From positions 1 through 25,851 of the forward strand of contig NZ_CBFIIK010000027.1 of the NCBI RefSeq assembly GCF_965662675.1: a DNA stretch of 25,851 nt, written 5' to 3'. Below are positions 1 through 9,907 of the stretch, in pieces; position 1 is the stretch's first letter, and the number at the start of each line of letters is the position of its first letter. The position numbers and the translations under genes were made by a program. The notes beneath the pieces were generated by a model. That model made no database searches. It was not told where the DNA came from and worked only from the letters and a program-made list of their open reading frames with translations. Origin of the DNA: Roseicyclus sp965662675. GTDB lineage: Bacteria; Pseudomonadota; Alphaproteobacteria; Rhodobacterales; Rhodobacteraceae.

Positions 1-297
1 GAATGGGAAAGGATTGACCACCGTGAAGTTGAGCGGCGGTGTGACCGGGGTGGCAAAATAGACAAACAGCTCGCCCGGAGGGCCCGAAAAAGCCGGCCAG
101 GGCTGCTCCCCGATCTCGACAAATCCCTCGTAGAGCTGACCGGAACGAACACCGCCATCAACGGTCTCGCCGCCCTCGAAGGTGTTGTCTTCCTCGCCGT
201 CGTCCAGCGTACCGCTTTCGCCCAGCAACTCGCCGTTCACAAAGGTCCCATCGATATTGATGAAGCGCGCGACATCAACATAGTCATAAGTGGCCAT
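1..297 (-). CDS. Partial 5' end of unknown acidic protein, possibly Hint-type
   Basis: An ATG at 297 opens a frame that stays open to the left edge, giving the first 99 residues; the rest lies outside the window. The protein starts MATYDYVDVARF and is rich in Asp, Glu and Gly, with no signal peptide or membrane segment. Its middle (GxFxxGExV-like, then Y-x-GFVEIGE) resembles by eye residues 40-75 of the complete Hint-domain protein at 9908-10822, which also starts with a short MA-x-aromatic stretch. I infer that this could be the N-terminal region of a paralogous Hint protein whose Hint domain lies beyond the edge. The ribosome binding site is poor. The reading frame is fairly sure; the family assignment is weak. 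Confidence 0.55.
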   Translation of the reverse strand, partial: MATYDYVDVARFINIDGTFVNGELLGESGTLDDGEEDNTFEGGETVDGGVRSGQLYEGFVEIGEQPWPAFSGPPGELFVYFATPVTPPLNFTVVNPFPF

Positions 298-440
298 CCG
301 AACACCCAACTCTACCGGCCTTTCGGCCTATCACCATTACCATGGACGACGCGCACAGCGCGCCTGTCGCCGACGAGACCATCAGAATCACCGCCACACA
401 AGGCAAGACAACTCCACGTGATTGACGAGACATGATCAAG
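298..440. other. Intergenic leader between partial gene and acnA terminator
   Basis: No gene is seen here. On the minus strand it should hold the promoter of the partial gene ending at 297. The only structure I see is a small hairpin at 317-328, which on the minus strand reads GGCC-GAAA-GGCC (4-bp stem, GNRA-type loop), about 20 bases before the ATG. I cannot assign it a role. Confidence 0.35.
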
Positions 441-465
441 AAAAAGGGGCACCGCTAGGTGCCCC
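441..465 (-). terminator. Intrinsic terminator of acnA
   Basis: On the minus strand an 8-bp perfect stem (GGGGCACC / GGTGCCCC, plus-strand 446-453 and 458-465) with a 4-nt loop is followed at once by five T residues (plus-strand AAAAA at 441-445). It starts 22 bases after the acnA stop codon. This is the clearest factor-independent terminator in the window. Confidence 0.9.
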
Positions 466-487
466 TGATGTGGTCATGTCCGTGCGC

Positions 488-3187
<2,700 letters not shown>

Positions 3188-3288
3188 CAAAGCCTCCCTT
3201 CATCCGGTCATGTGGGGGTCGTCATCTTGCATCGCGATTGCCACTCCACCGCCTGTCTTTCAAGGTCAAACTGGGGGGCTGCGACATT

Positions 3289-3317
3289 ATTGTATGCGAT
3301 TGCATACCGGATGGGAA
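3289..3317 (-). promoter_or_regulatory. Candidate acnA promoter with embedded inverted repeat
   Basis: Reading the minus strand, TTCCCA (3312-3317), a 17-nt spacer and TACAAT (3289-3294) form a plausible sigma70-type promoter about 100 bases before acnA. The spacer and -10 contain a perfect inverted repeat, GTATGC-4 nt-GCATAC (plus strand 3292-3307). On the minus strand this reads CCGGTATGC-N6-ATAC (3292-3310), a pattern repeated in the glcB leader. That position suits a repressor. The promoter is my inference; the palindrome is directly visible. Confidence 0.45.
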
Positions 3318-3426
3318 GAGCCAAGCGCATGAAAGGGGTGGTGCGCCCGAAGGCATACCCGACGCAAAGGCGGCAAAAAGCAATCTCGCTGCGCTTTCAG
3401 GCGCACCGCCGGGCATTCAGGCCAGC
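3318..3426. other. Intergenic region between acnA promoter and yebC stop
   Basis: No supported gene. A pair of 8-bp inverted arms, GGTGCGCC (3340-3347) and GGCGCACC (3400-3407), lies 52 bases apart and encloses a shorter pair (AAAGC/GCTTT). On the minus strand these could form a long, weak hairpin after yebC, but there is no T tract. A 64-codon minus-strand ORF crosses this stretch without a ribosome binding site or recognisable content. Confidence 0.3.
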
Positions 3427-4167
3427 TTACAACTGGGCCATCACCGCGTCGGAAATCTCGAAATTCGCAGTGACGTTCTGGACGTCATCATCATCTTCCA
3501 GCGCATCGATCAGCTTCATCAGCTTTTGCGCCTCTTCAAGGCCCAACTCGGTGGTGGTGCCGGGACGCCAGACCAGCTTGGTCGAGGCCGCCTCGCCCAA
3601 GGCGGTTTCCAGCGCGCCCGAGACCTCGGCCAGATCGGTATCGGCACACCAGACGACATGACCCTCGTCATCGCTTTCGGCATCTTCGGCGCCCGCCTCG
3701 ATCGCAGCCATCATGACCGTGTCGGCATCCCCCGCAGAGGCGCCATAGACCACCTGGCCCTTGCGCTCGAACATGAAGGCCACGGAATTGGTTTCGCCCA
3801 AATTCCCGCCATGCTTGCCGAAAAGCGAACGCACATTCGACGCGGTGCGGTTGCGGTTATCGGTCATCGCCTCGACGATCACTGCCACGCCGCCGGGGCC
3901 ATAGCCCTCGTAGCGGATCTCGTCGTAGTTTTCGGCGTCGCCACCGATCGCCTTCTTGATCGCGCGGTCGATCACATCCTTGGGCACGGAGGATGATTTC
4001 GCCTCTTTCACCGCCAGACGCAGGCGCGGGTTCTTGTCGGGGTCGGGATCGCCCATCTTGGCGGCCACGGTGATTTCCTTGGCAAGCTTGGAAAACAGCT
4101 TGGAGCGCGCGGCATCCTGACGCCCCTTGCGGTGTTGGATATTCGCCCATTTGGAATGACCGGCCAT
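3427..4167 (-). CDS. yebC: YebC/PmpR-family protein
   Basis: Member of the YebC/PmpR/TACO1 family: cytoplasmic proteins long annotated as transcriptional regulators, with newer work linking the family to translation of difficult proline-rich stretches. The 246-residue protein begins with the hallmark MAGHSKWANIQHRKGRQD and has KLAKEI and the GYGPGGVAVIVEA block typical of the family; an acidic EDDDD stretch lies near the C-terminus. The start at 4167 is preceded by GAGGG at good spacing and matches the family start; the longer frame upstream is not needed. It diverges from ccmA across 134 bp and lies upstream of acnA on the same strand, but the 239-bp gap and separate acnA promoter suggest independent transcription. 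Confidence 0.95.
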   Translation of the reverse strand: MAGHSKWANIQHRKGRQDAARSKLFSKLAKEITVAAKMGDPDPDKNPRLRLAVKEAKSSSVPKDVIDRAIKKAIGGDAENYDEIRYEGYGPGGVAVIVEAMTDNRNRTASNVRSLFGKHGGNLGETNSVAFMFERKGQVVYGASAGDADTVMMAAIEAGAEDAESDDEGHVVWCADTDLAEVSGALETALGEAASTKLVWRPGTTTELGLEEAQKLMKLIDALEDDDDVQNVTANFEISDAVMAQL

Positions 4168-4205
4168 GAGACCCTCGATTTTCTGACAGGTTAGAGAACC
4201 CGCGC

Positions 4206-4235
4206 CTCTTAGCGCAGGTCTAGCCGCTTGGGCAA
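4206..4235 (-). promoter_or_regulatory. Candidate yebC promoter
   Basis: On the minus strand TTGCCC (4230-4235), an 18-nt spacer and TAAGAG (4206-4211) resemble a weak sigma70-type promoter, about 38 bases before the yebC start. The same TTGCCC hexamer is seen in the candidate gatB promoter. This is pattern matching only. Confidence 0.25.
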
Positions 4236-4301
4236 TGGGCGGCGGGGTGCGGATGCGCGCGCGGGCTTCCCCTGCCCCGCCCTTTGGGCTACCGCTCATC
4301 C

Positions 4302-4922
4302 ATGACTTTGCGCGTCGAAGACCTTGCCTGCGCCCGAGGGCCGGCCCAGATTCTGGCGGGTGTGACCTTTGCGGTCGCGCCGGGCGAGGCGCTGATCTTG
4401 CGGGGCGCCAACGGGTCGGGAAAGACGACGTTGTTGCGCACGCTGGCGGGGCTGACGCCGCCCTTGGCGGGCAAGATCATCGCGGCCCCGGATACGATCG
4501 CCTATGCCGCCCATGCCGATGGGCTGAAGGCGCAGCTGAGCGTGGGCGAAAACCTCGCATTCTGGGCAGGCGTGTTCGGCACGCAAGACACGGATGCCGC
4601 GATCGATGCCTTTCACCTTGGTCCGCTGCTTGACCGGCGCGCGGGCGAGATGTCAGCGGGCCAAAAGCGCAGGCTCTCGCTTGCGCGGCTTTTGGTGACC
4701 GGGCGGCCGATCTGGTGCCTCGATGAACCGACGGTGTCGCTTGATGCCGAGAACGTCGCGCGTTTCGCGGCAGCGGTGACCGCGCATCTGGGCAGCGGCG
4801 GCAGCGCGATCATCGCCACCCATATCGATCTGGGCCTACCTCAGGCTCAAACGCTCGACATCACCCAATTCGTCGCCAAGCGCATCCGCGTCGACGACCC
4901 CTTCGCCGAGGCGATGATATGA
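4302..4922 (+). CDS. ccmA: Heme exporter ATP-binding protein CcmA
   Basis: ATPase of the CcmABCD complex in System I cytochrome c maturation. With CcmB it drives release of heme-loaded CcmE on the periplasmic side. The 206-residue protein has Walker A GANGSGKTT at 35-43, the ABC signature MSAGQKRR at 117-124, Walker B IWCLDEP at 137-143 and the switch histidine in ATHID at about 174, so it looks catalytically complete. The ATG at 4302 gives the normal family length; an in-frame TTG 18 bases upstream is less likely. It is the first gene of a compact operon and its stop codon overlaps the ccmB start (ATGA at 4919-4922), indicating translational coupling. In Rhodobacter capsulatus this gene was named helA. 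Confidence 0.96.
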   Translation: MTLRVEDLACARGPAQILAGVTFAVAPGEALILRGANGSGKTTLLRTLAGLTPPLAGKIIAAPDTIAYAAHADGLKAQLSVGENLAFWAGVFGTQDTDAAIDAFHLGPLLDRRAGEMSAGQKRRLSLARLLVTGRPIWCLDEPTVSLDAENVARFAAAVTAHLGSGGSAIIATHIDLGLPQAQTLDITQFVAKRIRVDDPFAEAMI

Positions 4923-5575
4923 TCGCGCTTTTGCAACGCGATCTATGGCTCGCGATCCGCGCGGGCGGAGGCTTTGGCCTGTCCTTGGCGTTTTTCCTGA
5001 TCTTCACCACGCTGGTGCCCTTTGGCGTCGGCCCGCAGACGGGGGTTCTGGCCACCATCGCGCCGGGGATCTTGTGGCTGGGCGCGCTTTTGGCCTGCCT
5101 CTTGTCGCTTGACCGGATCTTTCAGCTTGATTGGGAGGATGGGACGCTCGATTTGATCGCCACCAGCCCCGTGCCGCTGGAAGGATTGGCCGCGATCAAG
5201 GCCTTGGCGCATTGGTTGACCACCGGCCTACCCTTGGTGGTGGTTGCACCTGCGCTTGGGCTTTTGCTGAACCTGCCGGCAGAGGGCTATGGCTGGCTGA
5301 TCGCATCGCTCGCGCTTGGCACCCCCGCGCTGTCGGCGATCGGCACCTTCGGCGCGGCCCTGACGGTCGGGATCAAGCGCGGCGGGCTTTTGCTGTCGCT
5401 CTTGGTCTTGCCGCTCTACATGCCGACGCTGATCTTCGGGGCGCTTTGCGTGGTGCGGGGTGCAGCCGGCCAAGAGGCGCTGACCCCGCTTTTGCTGGTC
5501 GCAGGCATCACCTTAGGCAGCCTTGCGATCCTGCCCTTTGCCGCCGCAGCCGCCCTCCGCGTCAATCTGCGCTAG
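4919..5575 (+). CDS. ccmB: Heme exporter permease CcmB
   Basis: Inner-membrane subunit that pairs with CcmA in the cytochrome c maturation ABC complex. The 218-residue protein is almost wholly hydrophobic, with about six membrane segments, beginning after the N-terminal MIALLQRDLWLAIR. The block LPLYMPTLIFGA near residues 161-172 is typical of CcmB. The start overlaps the ccmA stop by four bases, and 55 bp separate its stop from ccmC. Length and topology are normal. helB is the Rhodobacter synonym. Confidence 0.95.
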   Translation: MIALLQRDLWLAIRAGGGFGLSLAFFLIFTTLVPFGVGPQTGVLATIAPGILWLGALLACLLSLDRIFQLDWEDGTLDLIATSPVPLEGLAAIKALAHWLTTGLPLVVVAPALGLLLNLPAEGYGWLIASLALGTPALSAIGTFGAALTVGIKRGGLLLSLLVLPLYMPTLIFGALCVVRGAAGQEALTPLLLVAGITLGSLAILPFAAAAALRVNLR

Positions 5576-5630
5576 GGGCGCGCGCCTCTGCCCCATTGTG
5601 AGCGCCAACAGCCCTGTCTAAGTTCCGCCC

Positions 5631-6362
5631 ATGAACTCGATCTGGGAATACGCGAACCCGCGAAAATTCATGGCGACTTCCGCCTTTCTGCTGCCTTGGA
5701 CCGCAGGGCTGGCGGCGATCTGTCTTGTCGTGGGCCTGGTCTGGGGCTTCTTTTTCACACCCGATGATTTCCGGCAGGGATCGACGGTCAAGATCATCTA
5801 TATCCATGTGCCATCCGCGATCATGGCGGTGAATGCATGGCTGATGATGCTGGTGGCCTCGCTGATCTGGGTGATCCGGCGCCATCATGTCAGCGCGCTG
5901 GCGGCCAAGGCCGCCGCCCCCGTTGGCATGGTTTTCACCGTGATCGCGCTTGCCACGGGGGCGATCTGGGGCCAGCCAATGTGGGGGACATGGTGGGAAT
6001 GGGATCCGCGGCTGACGTCGTTCTTGATCTTGTTCTTGTTCTACCTTGGCTACATGGCGCTGTGGGAGGCGATCGAGAACCCCGATAGCGCCGCGGACCT
6101 GACATCGGTCTTGTGCCTTGTCGGGTCGGTGTTCGCCGTCATCTCGCGCTATGCGCTGTTGTTTTGGAACCAAGGGCTGCATCAGGGCGCTACGCTGTCG
6201 CTGGACCGCGAACAGAATATCTCGAACGTGTTTTGGTATCCGCTGGTGATCTCGCTTGTGGGCTTTGGCTTCTTGTTTCTCGCGCTGGTGCTTTACCGCA
6301 CCCAGACCGAGATCCGCGCCCGCCGCCTCAAGGCGTTGATCGCACAGGAAAGAATGGGATGA
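5631..6362 (+). CDS. ccmC: Heme-handling membrane protein CcmC
   Basis: CcmC loads heme onto the chaperone CcmE in the periplasm. The 243-residue protein has about six membrane segments and the tryptophan-rich heme-handling motif WGTWWEWDPRLT at 118-129. The two heme-ligand histidines expected of the family are present: His59 in YIHVPS and His184 in GLHQGAT. It is followed without a gap by ccmD: the TGA at 6360-6362 overlaps the ccmD ATG. helC is the Rhodobacter synonym. ccmE, ccmF and ccmH, also needed for System I, are not in this window and must lie elsewhere, as is usual in Rhodobacteraceae. Confidence 0.97.
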   Translation: MNSIWEYANPRKFMATSAFLLPWTAGLAAICLVVGLVWGFFFTPDDFRQGSTVKIIYIHVPSAIMAVNAWLMMLVASLIWVIRRHHVSALAAKAAAPVGMVFTVIALATGAIWGQPMWGTWWEWDPRLTSFLILFLFYLGYMALWEAIENPDSAADLTSVLCLVGSVFAVISRYALLFWNQGLHQGATLSLDREQNISNVFWYPLVISLVGFGFLFLALVLYRTQTEIRARRLKALIAQERMG

Positions 6363-6520
6363 GTATGCCTGATTTGGGTCAATATGCGGTCTATGTCCTG
6401 TCATCTTACGCGGTGACGTTGAGCCTGTTGGTGGCGATCATCCTTGCCTCGATCCGGCAGGCGCGGCGGGTGCGCGCACGGCTGGAGGCGGTGGAAAACC
6501 GTCGGGACCGCAGCGCATGA
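6359..6520 (+). CDS. ccmD: Small membrane protein CcmD
   Basis: A 53-residue protein beginning MSMPDLGQYA, with one membrane helix (about residues 10-31) followed by a basic and then charged tail (RQARRVRARLEAVE). This is the usual form of CcmD, which helps release holo-CcmE from CcmABC. It overlaps ccmC by four bases (ATGA) and its TGA overlaps the ccmG start, so position and spacing support the call even though the sequence is short and poorly conserved. A second in-frame ATG two codons later is an alternative start. Confidence 0.9.
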   Translation: MSMPDLGQYAVYVLSSYAVTLSLLVAIILASIRQARRVRARLEAVENRRDRSA

Positions 6521-7116
6521 AATTCAATTGGCTGATGGTGCTGCCCTTTGCCTTGACCGCGGGGTTTTTCGGCATTGCGGGCTATCAGCTGATGAACAAT
6601 CAAAACGCCCTGCAGCAAGGGGTGGATACCCAAGCCCTTCCCTCGGCACAGCAAGGGCGCATCGCCCCCGATCTGGCGCTGCAACCCTTGGGACAAAGCG
6701 CGCTTCTGACGCGCGCGGATCTGGCGGGAAATGGGCTTGTGATGGTCAATTTCTTCGCCAGCTGGTGCCCCCCCTGTCGCGCCGAACATCCGGTGCTGAC
6801 CGCGATGGCAAAGGCCGGTGTCCCGCTTTATGGGGTGAATTATCGCGACCGCATCGATCAGGCGCTGGGGTTCTTGGATGAGCTTGGCAACCCCTACGAT
6901 CTGATCGGGCGGGACGAACAGGCGCGCAATGGGGCCGATTGGGGTGTCGTGGCGATGCCCGAGACCTTTTTCATCGATGATAGCGGCACGGTCGTGCTGC
7001 ATTTCCGTGGTCCGGTGACCGAGCGGGCCTTGCGCGGCCAAATCCGTCCGGCGCTGGCGGCGGCAGGTCATGATCTGCCGCTTTTGCCGGGCGAAGCGGA
7101 AAGCCAGACCAACTAA
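6517..7116 (+). CDS. ccmG: Thiol:disulfide interchange protein CcmG/DsbE
   Basis: Periplasmic, membrane-anchored thioredoxin-like reductase that keeps apocytochrome c CXXCH cysteines reduced for heme attachment. The 199-residue protein has one N-terminal membrane anchor (residues 5-24) and the active site ASWCPPC, with Cys84 and Cys87. The cis-proline is in GVVAMPETF (Pro148). It corresponds to helX of Rhodobacter capsulatus and closes the operon. It converges on the MarR-type gene, with only 39 bp between stop codons and no clear terminator there. Confidence 0.96.
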   Translation: MKFNWLMVLPFALTAGFFGIAGYQLMNNQNALQQGVDTQALPSAQQGRIAPDLALQPLGQSALLTRADLAGNGLVMVNFFASWCPPCRAEHPVLTAMAKAGVPLYGVNYRDRIDQALGFLDELGNPYDLIGRDEQARNGADWGVVAMPETFFIDDSGTVVLHFRGPVTERALRGQIRPALAAAGHDLPLLPGEAESQTN

Positions 7117-7132
7117 GCCATTGGTCGACCGG

Positions 7133-7159
7133 CCGCCCCTTCAACCGCCGCCCCTTCAA
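7133..7159. repeat. Short tandem direct repeat, CCGCCCCTTCAA x2
   Basis: Two identical 12-bp copies (7133-7144 and 7148-7159) lie in the spacer between the convergent ccmG and MarR-type genes. The second copy contains the stop codon of the minus-strand gene. Probably a small local duplication with no function that I can assign. Confidence 0.6.
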
Positions 7160-7653
7160 TAGATATAGCGGATCTGATCCGACCAGTAGCGTTCGATCCG
7201 CTTCAGCGAATGGCTGATCCGATCGAGCGAATCGAGGTTCAGCACACCGTTTTTCTCAAGCCCCTCGGCGTGGCGCGCGAAAAGCCCGCCCACGATTTCG
7301 CGCACATTGCGCCCCTTCTCGGTCAGGCGCACCCGGACCGAGCGGCGATCAATCTCGCAACGCTGGTGGTGCATATAGCCCATCTCGACGAGTTTCTTGA
7401 GGTTGTAGCTGACATTGGAGCCTTGGTAATAGCCGCGTGTCTTCAACTCACCGGCTGTTACCTCGTTCTCGCCGATATTGAACAACAACAGCGCCTGCAC
7501 AGCGTTGATATCGAGAATACCGAGGCGTTCGAACTCATCCTTGATCACATCGAGCAGCAAGCGGTGCAACCGCTCCACCAGCGACAATGATTCCAGGTAA
7601 CCGATCAGGAATCCGGATCGGGACGATGTCGCCAATGGCTTGTGCATACTCAT
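7156..7653 (-). CDS. MarR-type winged-helix regulator, LdtR-like
   Basis: A 165-residue protein with a long N-terminal helix region, a winged-helix domain (about 45-115) and a C-terminal dimerisation helix. The recognition-helix region GYYQGSNVSYNLKKLVE and the wing CEIDRRSVRVRLTEKG are strongly MarR-like. From memory they match the alphaproteobacterial LdtR group, which regulates an L,D-transpeptidase; I cannot confirm that here. Two adjacent ATGs (7656 and 7653) are possible. I prefer 7653 because GGAG then sits six bases upstream. A longer frame to 7755 would overlap sdhE and is unlikely. It lies 58 bases downstream of sdhE on the same strand and may be read from the same transcript. Confidence 0.85.
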   Translation of the reverse strand: MSMHKPLATSSRSGFLIGYLESLSLVERLHRLLLDVIKDEFERLGILDINAVQALLLFNIGENEVTAGELKTRGYYQGSNVSYNLKKLVEMGYMHHQRCEIDRRSVRVRLTEKGRNVREIVGGLFARHAEGLEKNGVLNLDSLDRISHSLKRIERYWSDQIRYIY

Positions 7654-7711
7654 CATGGGCTCCGCAGCTTGTGCTTTGCCCCGGTTTGCACGGTGAGTCG
7701 CCAAAATTGCG

Positions 7712-7987
7712 TTAACGGGCCGCCGAAAATTTCGCCGCGTCGATTTCGGCGGCAAGCACCGACAAGAAAGGCCGCAAAAGCGCGGGTGCTTCGGCCTGAC
7801 CCGTCAACCAAGCGTAAAGATCTTGATCGGCCTCGGCCATCAGCGCCTCGAACGCGTCGAGTGTCGCATCGTCGGCATGATCGAGATGGCGCGCCGCCCA
7901 GCCGCCAAGGATCAGGTCCATCTCCTTGATCCCACGGTGGCCTGCGCGCATTTTCAGCCGCTTCAACCTGATCTCGCGTGACTCCAT
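7712..7987 (-). CDS. sdhE: FAD assembly factor SdhE
   Basis: SdhE (Sdh5/DUF339) promotes covalent attachment of FAD to the succinate dehydrogenase flavoprotein. The 91-residue protein is the usual small all-helical size. The RGxxE signature is intact in HRGIKEMDLILGGW (Arg18, Gly19, Glu22), as is the later D-x-D-LYAWLTG block. TAGGGG just before the ATG serves as ribosome binding site. It starts five bases after the XRE regulator stop, so the two form an operon, which is an unusual partner: sdhE often sits near mfd/recG or sdh genes in other lineages. Confidence 0.93.
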   Translation of the reverse strand: MESREIRLKRLKMRAGHRGIKEMDLILGGWAARHLDHADDATLDAFEALMAEADQDLYAWLTGQAEAPALLRPFLSVLAAEIDAAKFSAAR

Positions 7988-7992
7988 CGCCC

Positions 7993-8397
7993 CTATACCC
8001 CTTGGCTCAGCGCAAGGCGCAGCCGTTTTTCCAGCCGTCCCATGCGCTCGGCAAGCCGTGCTTGTTCAAGCCGTGTTTGGCGCAATTCGCCAAGCAACGC
8101 CACCACGTCATCAGGCAATTTCACTGCCTCTTCGGGGCCTTCCAGCCCGTCGCCTGCACCTGTCAAAAGCCACATGATCGACACGCCCAGCATGCCCGCC
8201 AGCATTTGCAGCTTGTTGGCGCGCGGTTCGGCCTGATCGTTTTCCCATGTCCGGATCGTCGCCAGCTTCACGCCAAGGCGCCGGGCCAATTCCGATTGGC
8301 TTAGCCCACTTGCCTCGCGTGCGCCGGTGATCCGGTCGCCCAAGGTCGCCGTGTCGGCATCATACCAGCCCGGCCCCAGTTCCACATCTGTTGTCAT
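7993..8397 (-). CDS. XRE-family HTH transcriptional regulator
   Basis: A 134-residue Cro/CI-type regulator. The helix-turn-helix occupies about residues 18-72 (LGDRITGAREASGLSQSELA, then LGVKLATIRTWENDQAEPR), and residues 95-131 form a Leu/Arg-rich amphipathic helix likely to be a coiled coil for dimerisation. The ATG at 8397 has GGGGAGAG upstream; the longer frame is an overlap with the neighbouring gene. It diverges from the aspartate aminotransferase gene across 111 bp holding a 12-bp perfect palindrome, so autoregulation and control of that gene are possible. Its ligand and true target are unknown. Confidence 0.88.
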   Translation of the reverse strand: MTTDVELGPGWYDADTATLGDRITGAREASGLSQSELARRLGVKLATIRTWENDQAEPRANKLQMLAGMLGVSIMWLLTGAGDGLEGPEEAVKLPDDVVALLGELRQTRLEQARLAERMGRLEKRLRLALSQGV

Positions 8398-8415
8398 CTC
8401 TCTCCCCTTCCCGGC

Positions 8416-8455
8416 TTGATCGCGACTTCTGCGCACCCTAATGCTGTGGCCACAG
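8416..8455 (+). promoter_or_regulatory. Candidate aminotransferase promoter with palindrome
   Basis: TTGATC (8416-8421), a 17-nt spacer and TAATGC (8439-8444) form a plausible promoter for the plus-strand aminotransferase gene. Directly abutting the -10 is the perfect 12-bp palindrome CTGTGGCCACAG (8444-8455), where a repressor would block initiation. The divergent XRE regulator is the natural candidate to bind it. The palindrome is certain; promoter and binding are inference. Confidence 0.4.
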
Positions 8456-8508
8456 AATTGCCACCCGCTGCCCTGACGCAGGGCAAGGCCCAACCCCGGA
8501 GCGACCCG

Positions 8509-9711
8509 ATGCCCTTCCTGTCCGACACGCTGGCCCGCGTGAAACCCTCGCCCACCATCGCTGTCTCGAACCTCGCGGCGGAGTTGAAAGCCAAGGGGCA
8601 AGATGTCATCGGCCTTGGCGCGGGCGAGCCTGATTTCGATACGCCGCAAAACATCAAGGATGCAGCCATCGCGGCGATCGTCGCGGGCAAGACGAAATAC
8701 ACCGCCGTCGATGGCATCCCCGAACTCAAGGCTGCGATCTGCGCCAAGTTCAAGCGCGACAACGGGCTGACTTACACGCCCGCGCAGGTCTCGGTCGCGA
8801 GCGGTGGCAAGCAGATCCTCTATAACGCGCTCATGGCGACGATGAACCCCGGCGAAGAGGTGATCATCCCCGCACCCTATTGGGTCAGCTACCCCGACAT
8901 GGTGCTGTTGGCGGGCGGCACGCCGGTCTTCGTCGAAGGACCAAGCCAGAACGCCTACAAGATCACGCCTGCGGACCTCGAGGCCGCGATCACACCCAAG
9001 ACCAAGTGGTTCATCTTCAACTCACCCTCGAACCCGACCGGCGCGGGCTATACGGCGGATGAACTCAAGGGGCTGACCGATGTCTTGATGCGCCACCCCC
9101 ATGTCTGGGTGATGACCGACGACATGTATGAGCATCTGGCCTATGATGATTTCAAGTTCGCCACCCCCGCACAGGTGGAACCGGGGCTTTACGACCGCAC
9201 CTTGACCTGCAACGGCGTATCCAAGGCGCACGCCATGACCGGCTGGCGCATCGGTTACGCCGCAGGCCCCGTCGCCTTGATCAAGGCAATGAGCAAGGTG
9301 CAATCGCAATCGACCTCGAACCCCTGCACCATCTCGCAATGGGCGGCGGTCGAGGCGCTCAATGGCCCGCAGGATTACATCGCCAGCAACAACGCCATCT
9401 TCAAGCGCCGCCGCGATCTGGTGGTGAGCATGCTCAACGCGATCCCCGGCATGACCTGCCCGGTGCCTGAAGGCGCGTTCTACGTCTATCCCGCGATCAC
9501 CGGGCTGATCGGCAAGACCAGCGCCGGCGGCACACTGATCGACAATGACGAGACCTTCGCCAAGGCGCTGCTCGAGGAAAAGGGCGTCGCGGTGGTGTTC
9601 GGCGGGGCCTTCGGCCTCAGCCCCTGTTTCCGCATCAGCTATGCCACGGCGGATGAGACATTGCGCGAGGCCTGCACGCGGATACAGGATTTCTGTGCGG
9701 CATTAACTTGA
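8509..9711 (+). CDS. aspC: Class I aspartate/aromatic aminotransferase
   Basis: PLP-dependent enzyme moving the amino group between aspartate (or related amino acids) and 2-oxoglutarate in the cytosol. The 400-residue protein is the standard length for bacterial class I aminotransferases of the Thermus/Rhizobium type. Visible landmarks are GLGAGEPDFDTP near the N-terminus, SPSNPTG around residues 172-178, and the Schiff-base lysine at about 239 in SKAHAMTGWRIGY. The C-terminal arginine for the substrate carboxylate is in CFRISYA. The ATG at 8509 follows GGAG at eight bases and fits the family start; the frame upstream overlaps the promoter region. Exact substrate preference cannot be read from sequence. 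Confidence 0.93.
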   Translation: MPFLSDTLARVKPSPTIAVSNLAAELKAKGQDVIGLGAGEPDFDTPQNIKDAAIAAIVAGKTKYTAVDGIPELKAAICAKFKRDNGLTYTPAQVSVASGGKQILYNALMATMNPGEEVIIPAPYWVSYPDMVLLAGGTPVFVEGPSQNAYKITPADLEAAITPKTKWFIFNSPSNPTGAGYTADELKGLTDVLMRHPHVWVMTDDMYEHLAYDDFKFATPAQVEPGLYDRTLTCNGVSKAHAMTGWRIGYAAGPVALIKAMSKVQSQSTSNPCTISQWAAVEALNGPQDYIASNNAIFKRRRDLVVSMLNAIPGMTCPVPEGAFYVYPAITGLIGKTSAGGTLIDNDETFAKALLEEKGVAVVFGGAFGLSPCFRISYATADETLREACTRIQDFCAALT

Positions 9712-9724
9712 TCTGAACAATGGC

Positions 9725-9744
9725 GGCGGGCTATCACGCCCGCC
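9725..9744 (+). terminator. Hairpin after aminotransferase gene
   Basis: A perfect 7-bp GC stem, GGCGGGC (9725-9731) and GCCCGCC (9738-9744), with a 6-nt loop, begins 13 bases after the stop codon. No T tract follows, so it may be a weak or Rho-assisted terminator, or protect the mRNA end. Confidence 0.45.
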
Positions 9745-9747
9745 CCC

Positions 9748-9897
9748 TCAAATCTCCCGCTTGGCGCTGACAAGCGCGTTGACCGCTGCGGCTTGGGCAT
9801 GTCCCGAAAGGTGCTGCTTCATCTGGATGCGCCTGTGGGGCAACGGACGCGCATCATGGCGCGCCTCACCCCATACGAAGGACGCGGCGGCGGTCAT
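9748..9897 (-). CDS. Doubtful small ORF with GatB-tail-like C-terminus
   Basis: A possible 49-residue product starting 10 bases after the Hint gene stop on the same strand. The last residues, AAAVNALVSAKREI, resemble the end of GatB in this same window (PAAVNEMVSAKLGL), and the DNA over that stretch (9757-9793 against the gatB 3' end near 11183-11219) also matches in long runs. There is no clear domain, and the ribosome binding site is only GGGG. It could be a small real gene, a fragment duplicated from gatB, or chance helped by codon bias. Confidence 0.3.
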   Translation of the reverse strand: MTAAASFVWGEARHDARPLPHRRIQMKQHLSGHAQAAAVNALVSAKREI

Positions 9898-9907
9898 GCT
9901 GCCCCGG

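Noticed and set aside
3340..3407. GGTGCGCC/GGCGCACC arms considered as a yebC terminator or attenuator
   Set aside because: The arms are 52 bases apart with no T tract, and the GC-rich background makes such arms easy to find.
3222..3416. 64-codon minus-strand ORF between yebC and acnA
   Set aside because: No ribosome binding site, no recognisable content, and it runs through the predicted acnA promoter and palindrome.
5562..6404. 280-codon minus-strand ORF
   Set aside because: Antisense to ccmC, which has all its motifs; the product is rich in His/Asp/Arg/Gln with no domain.
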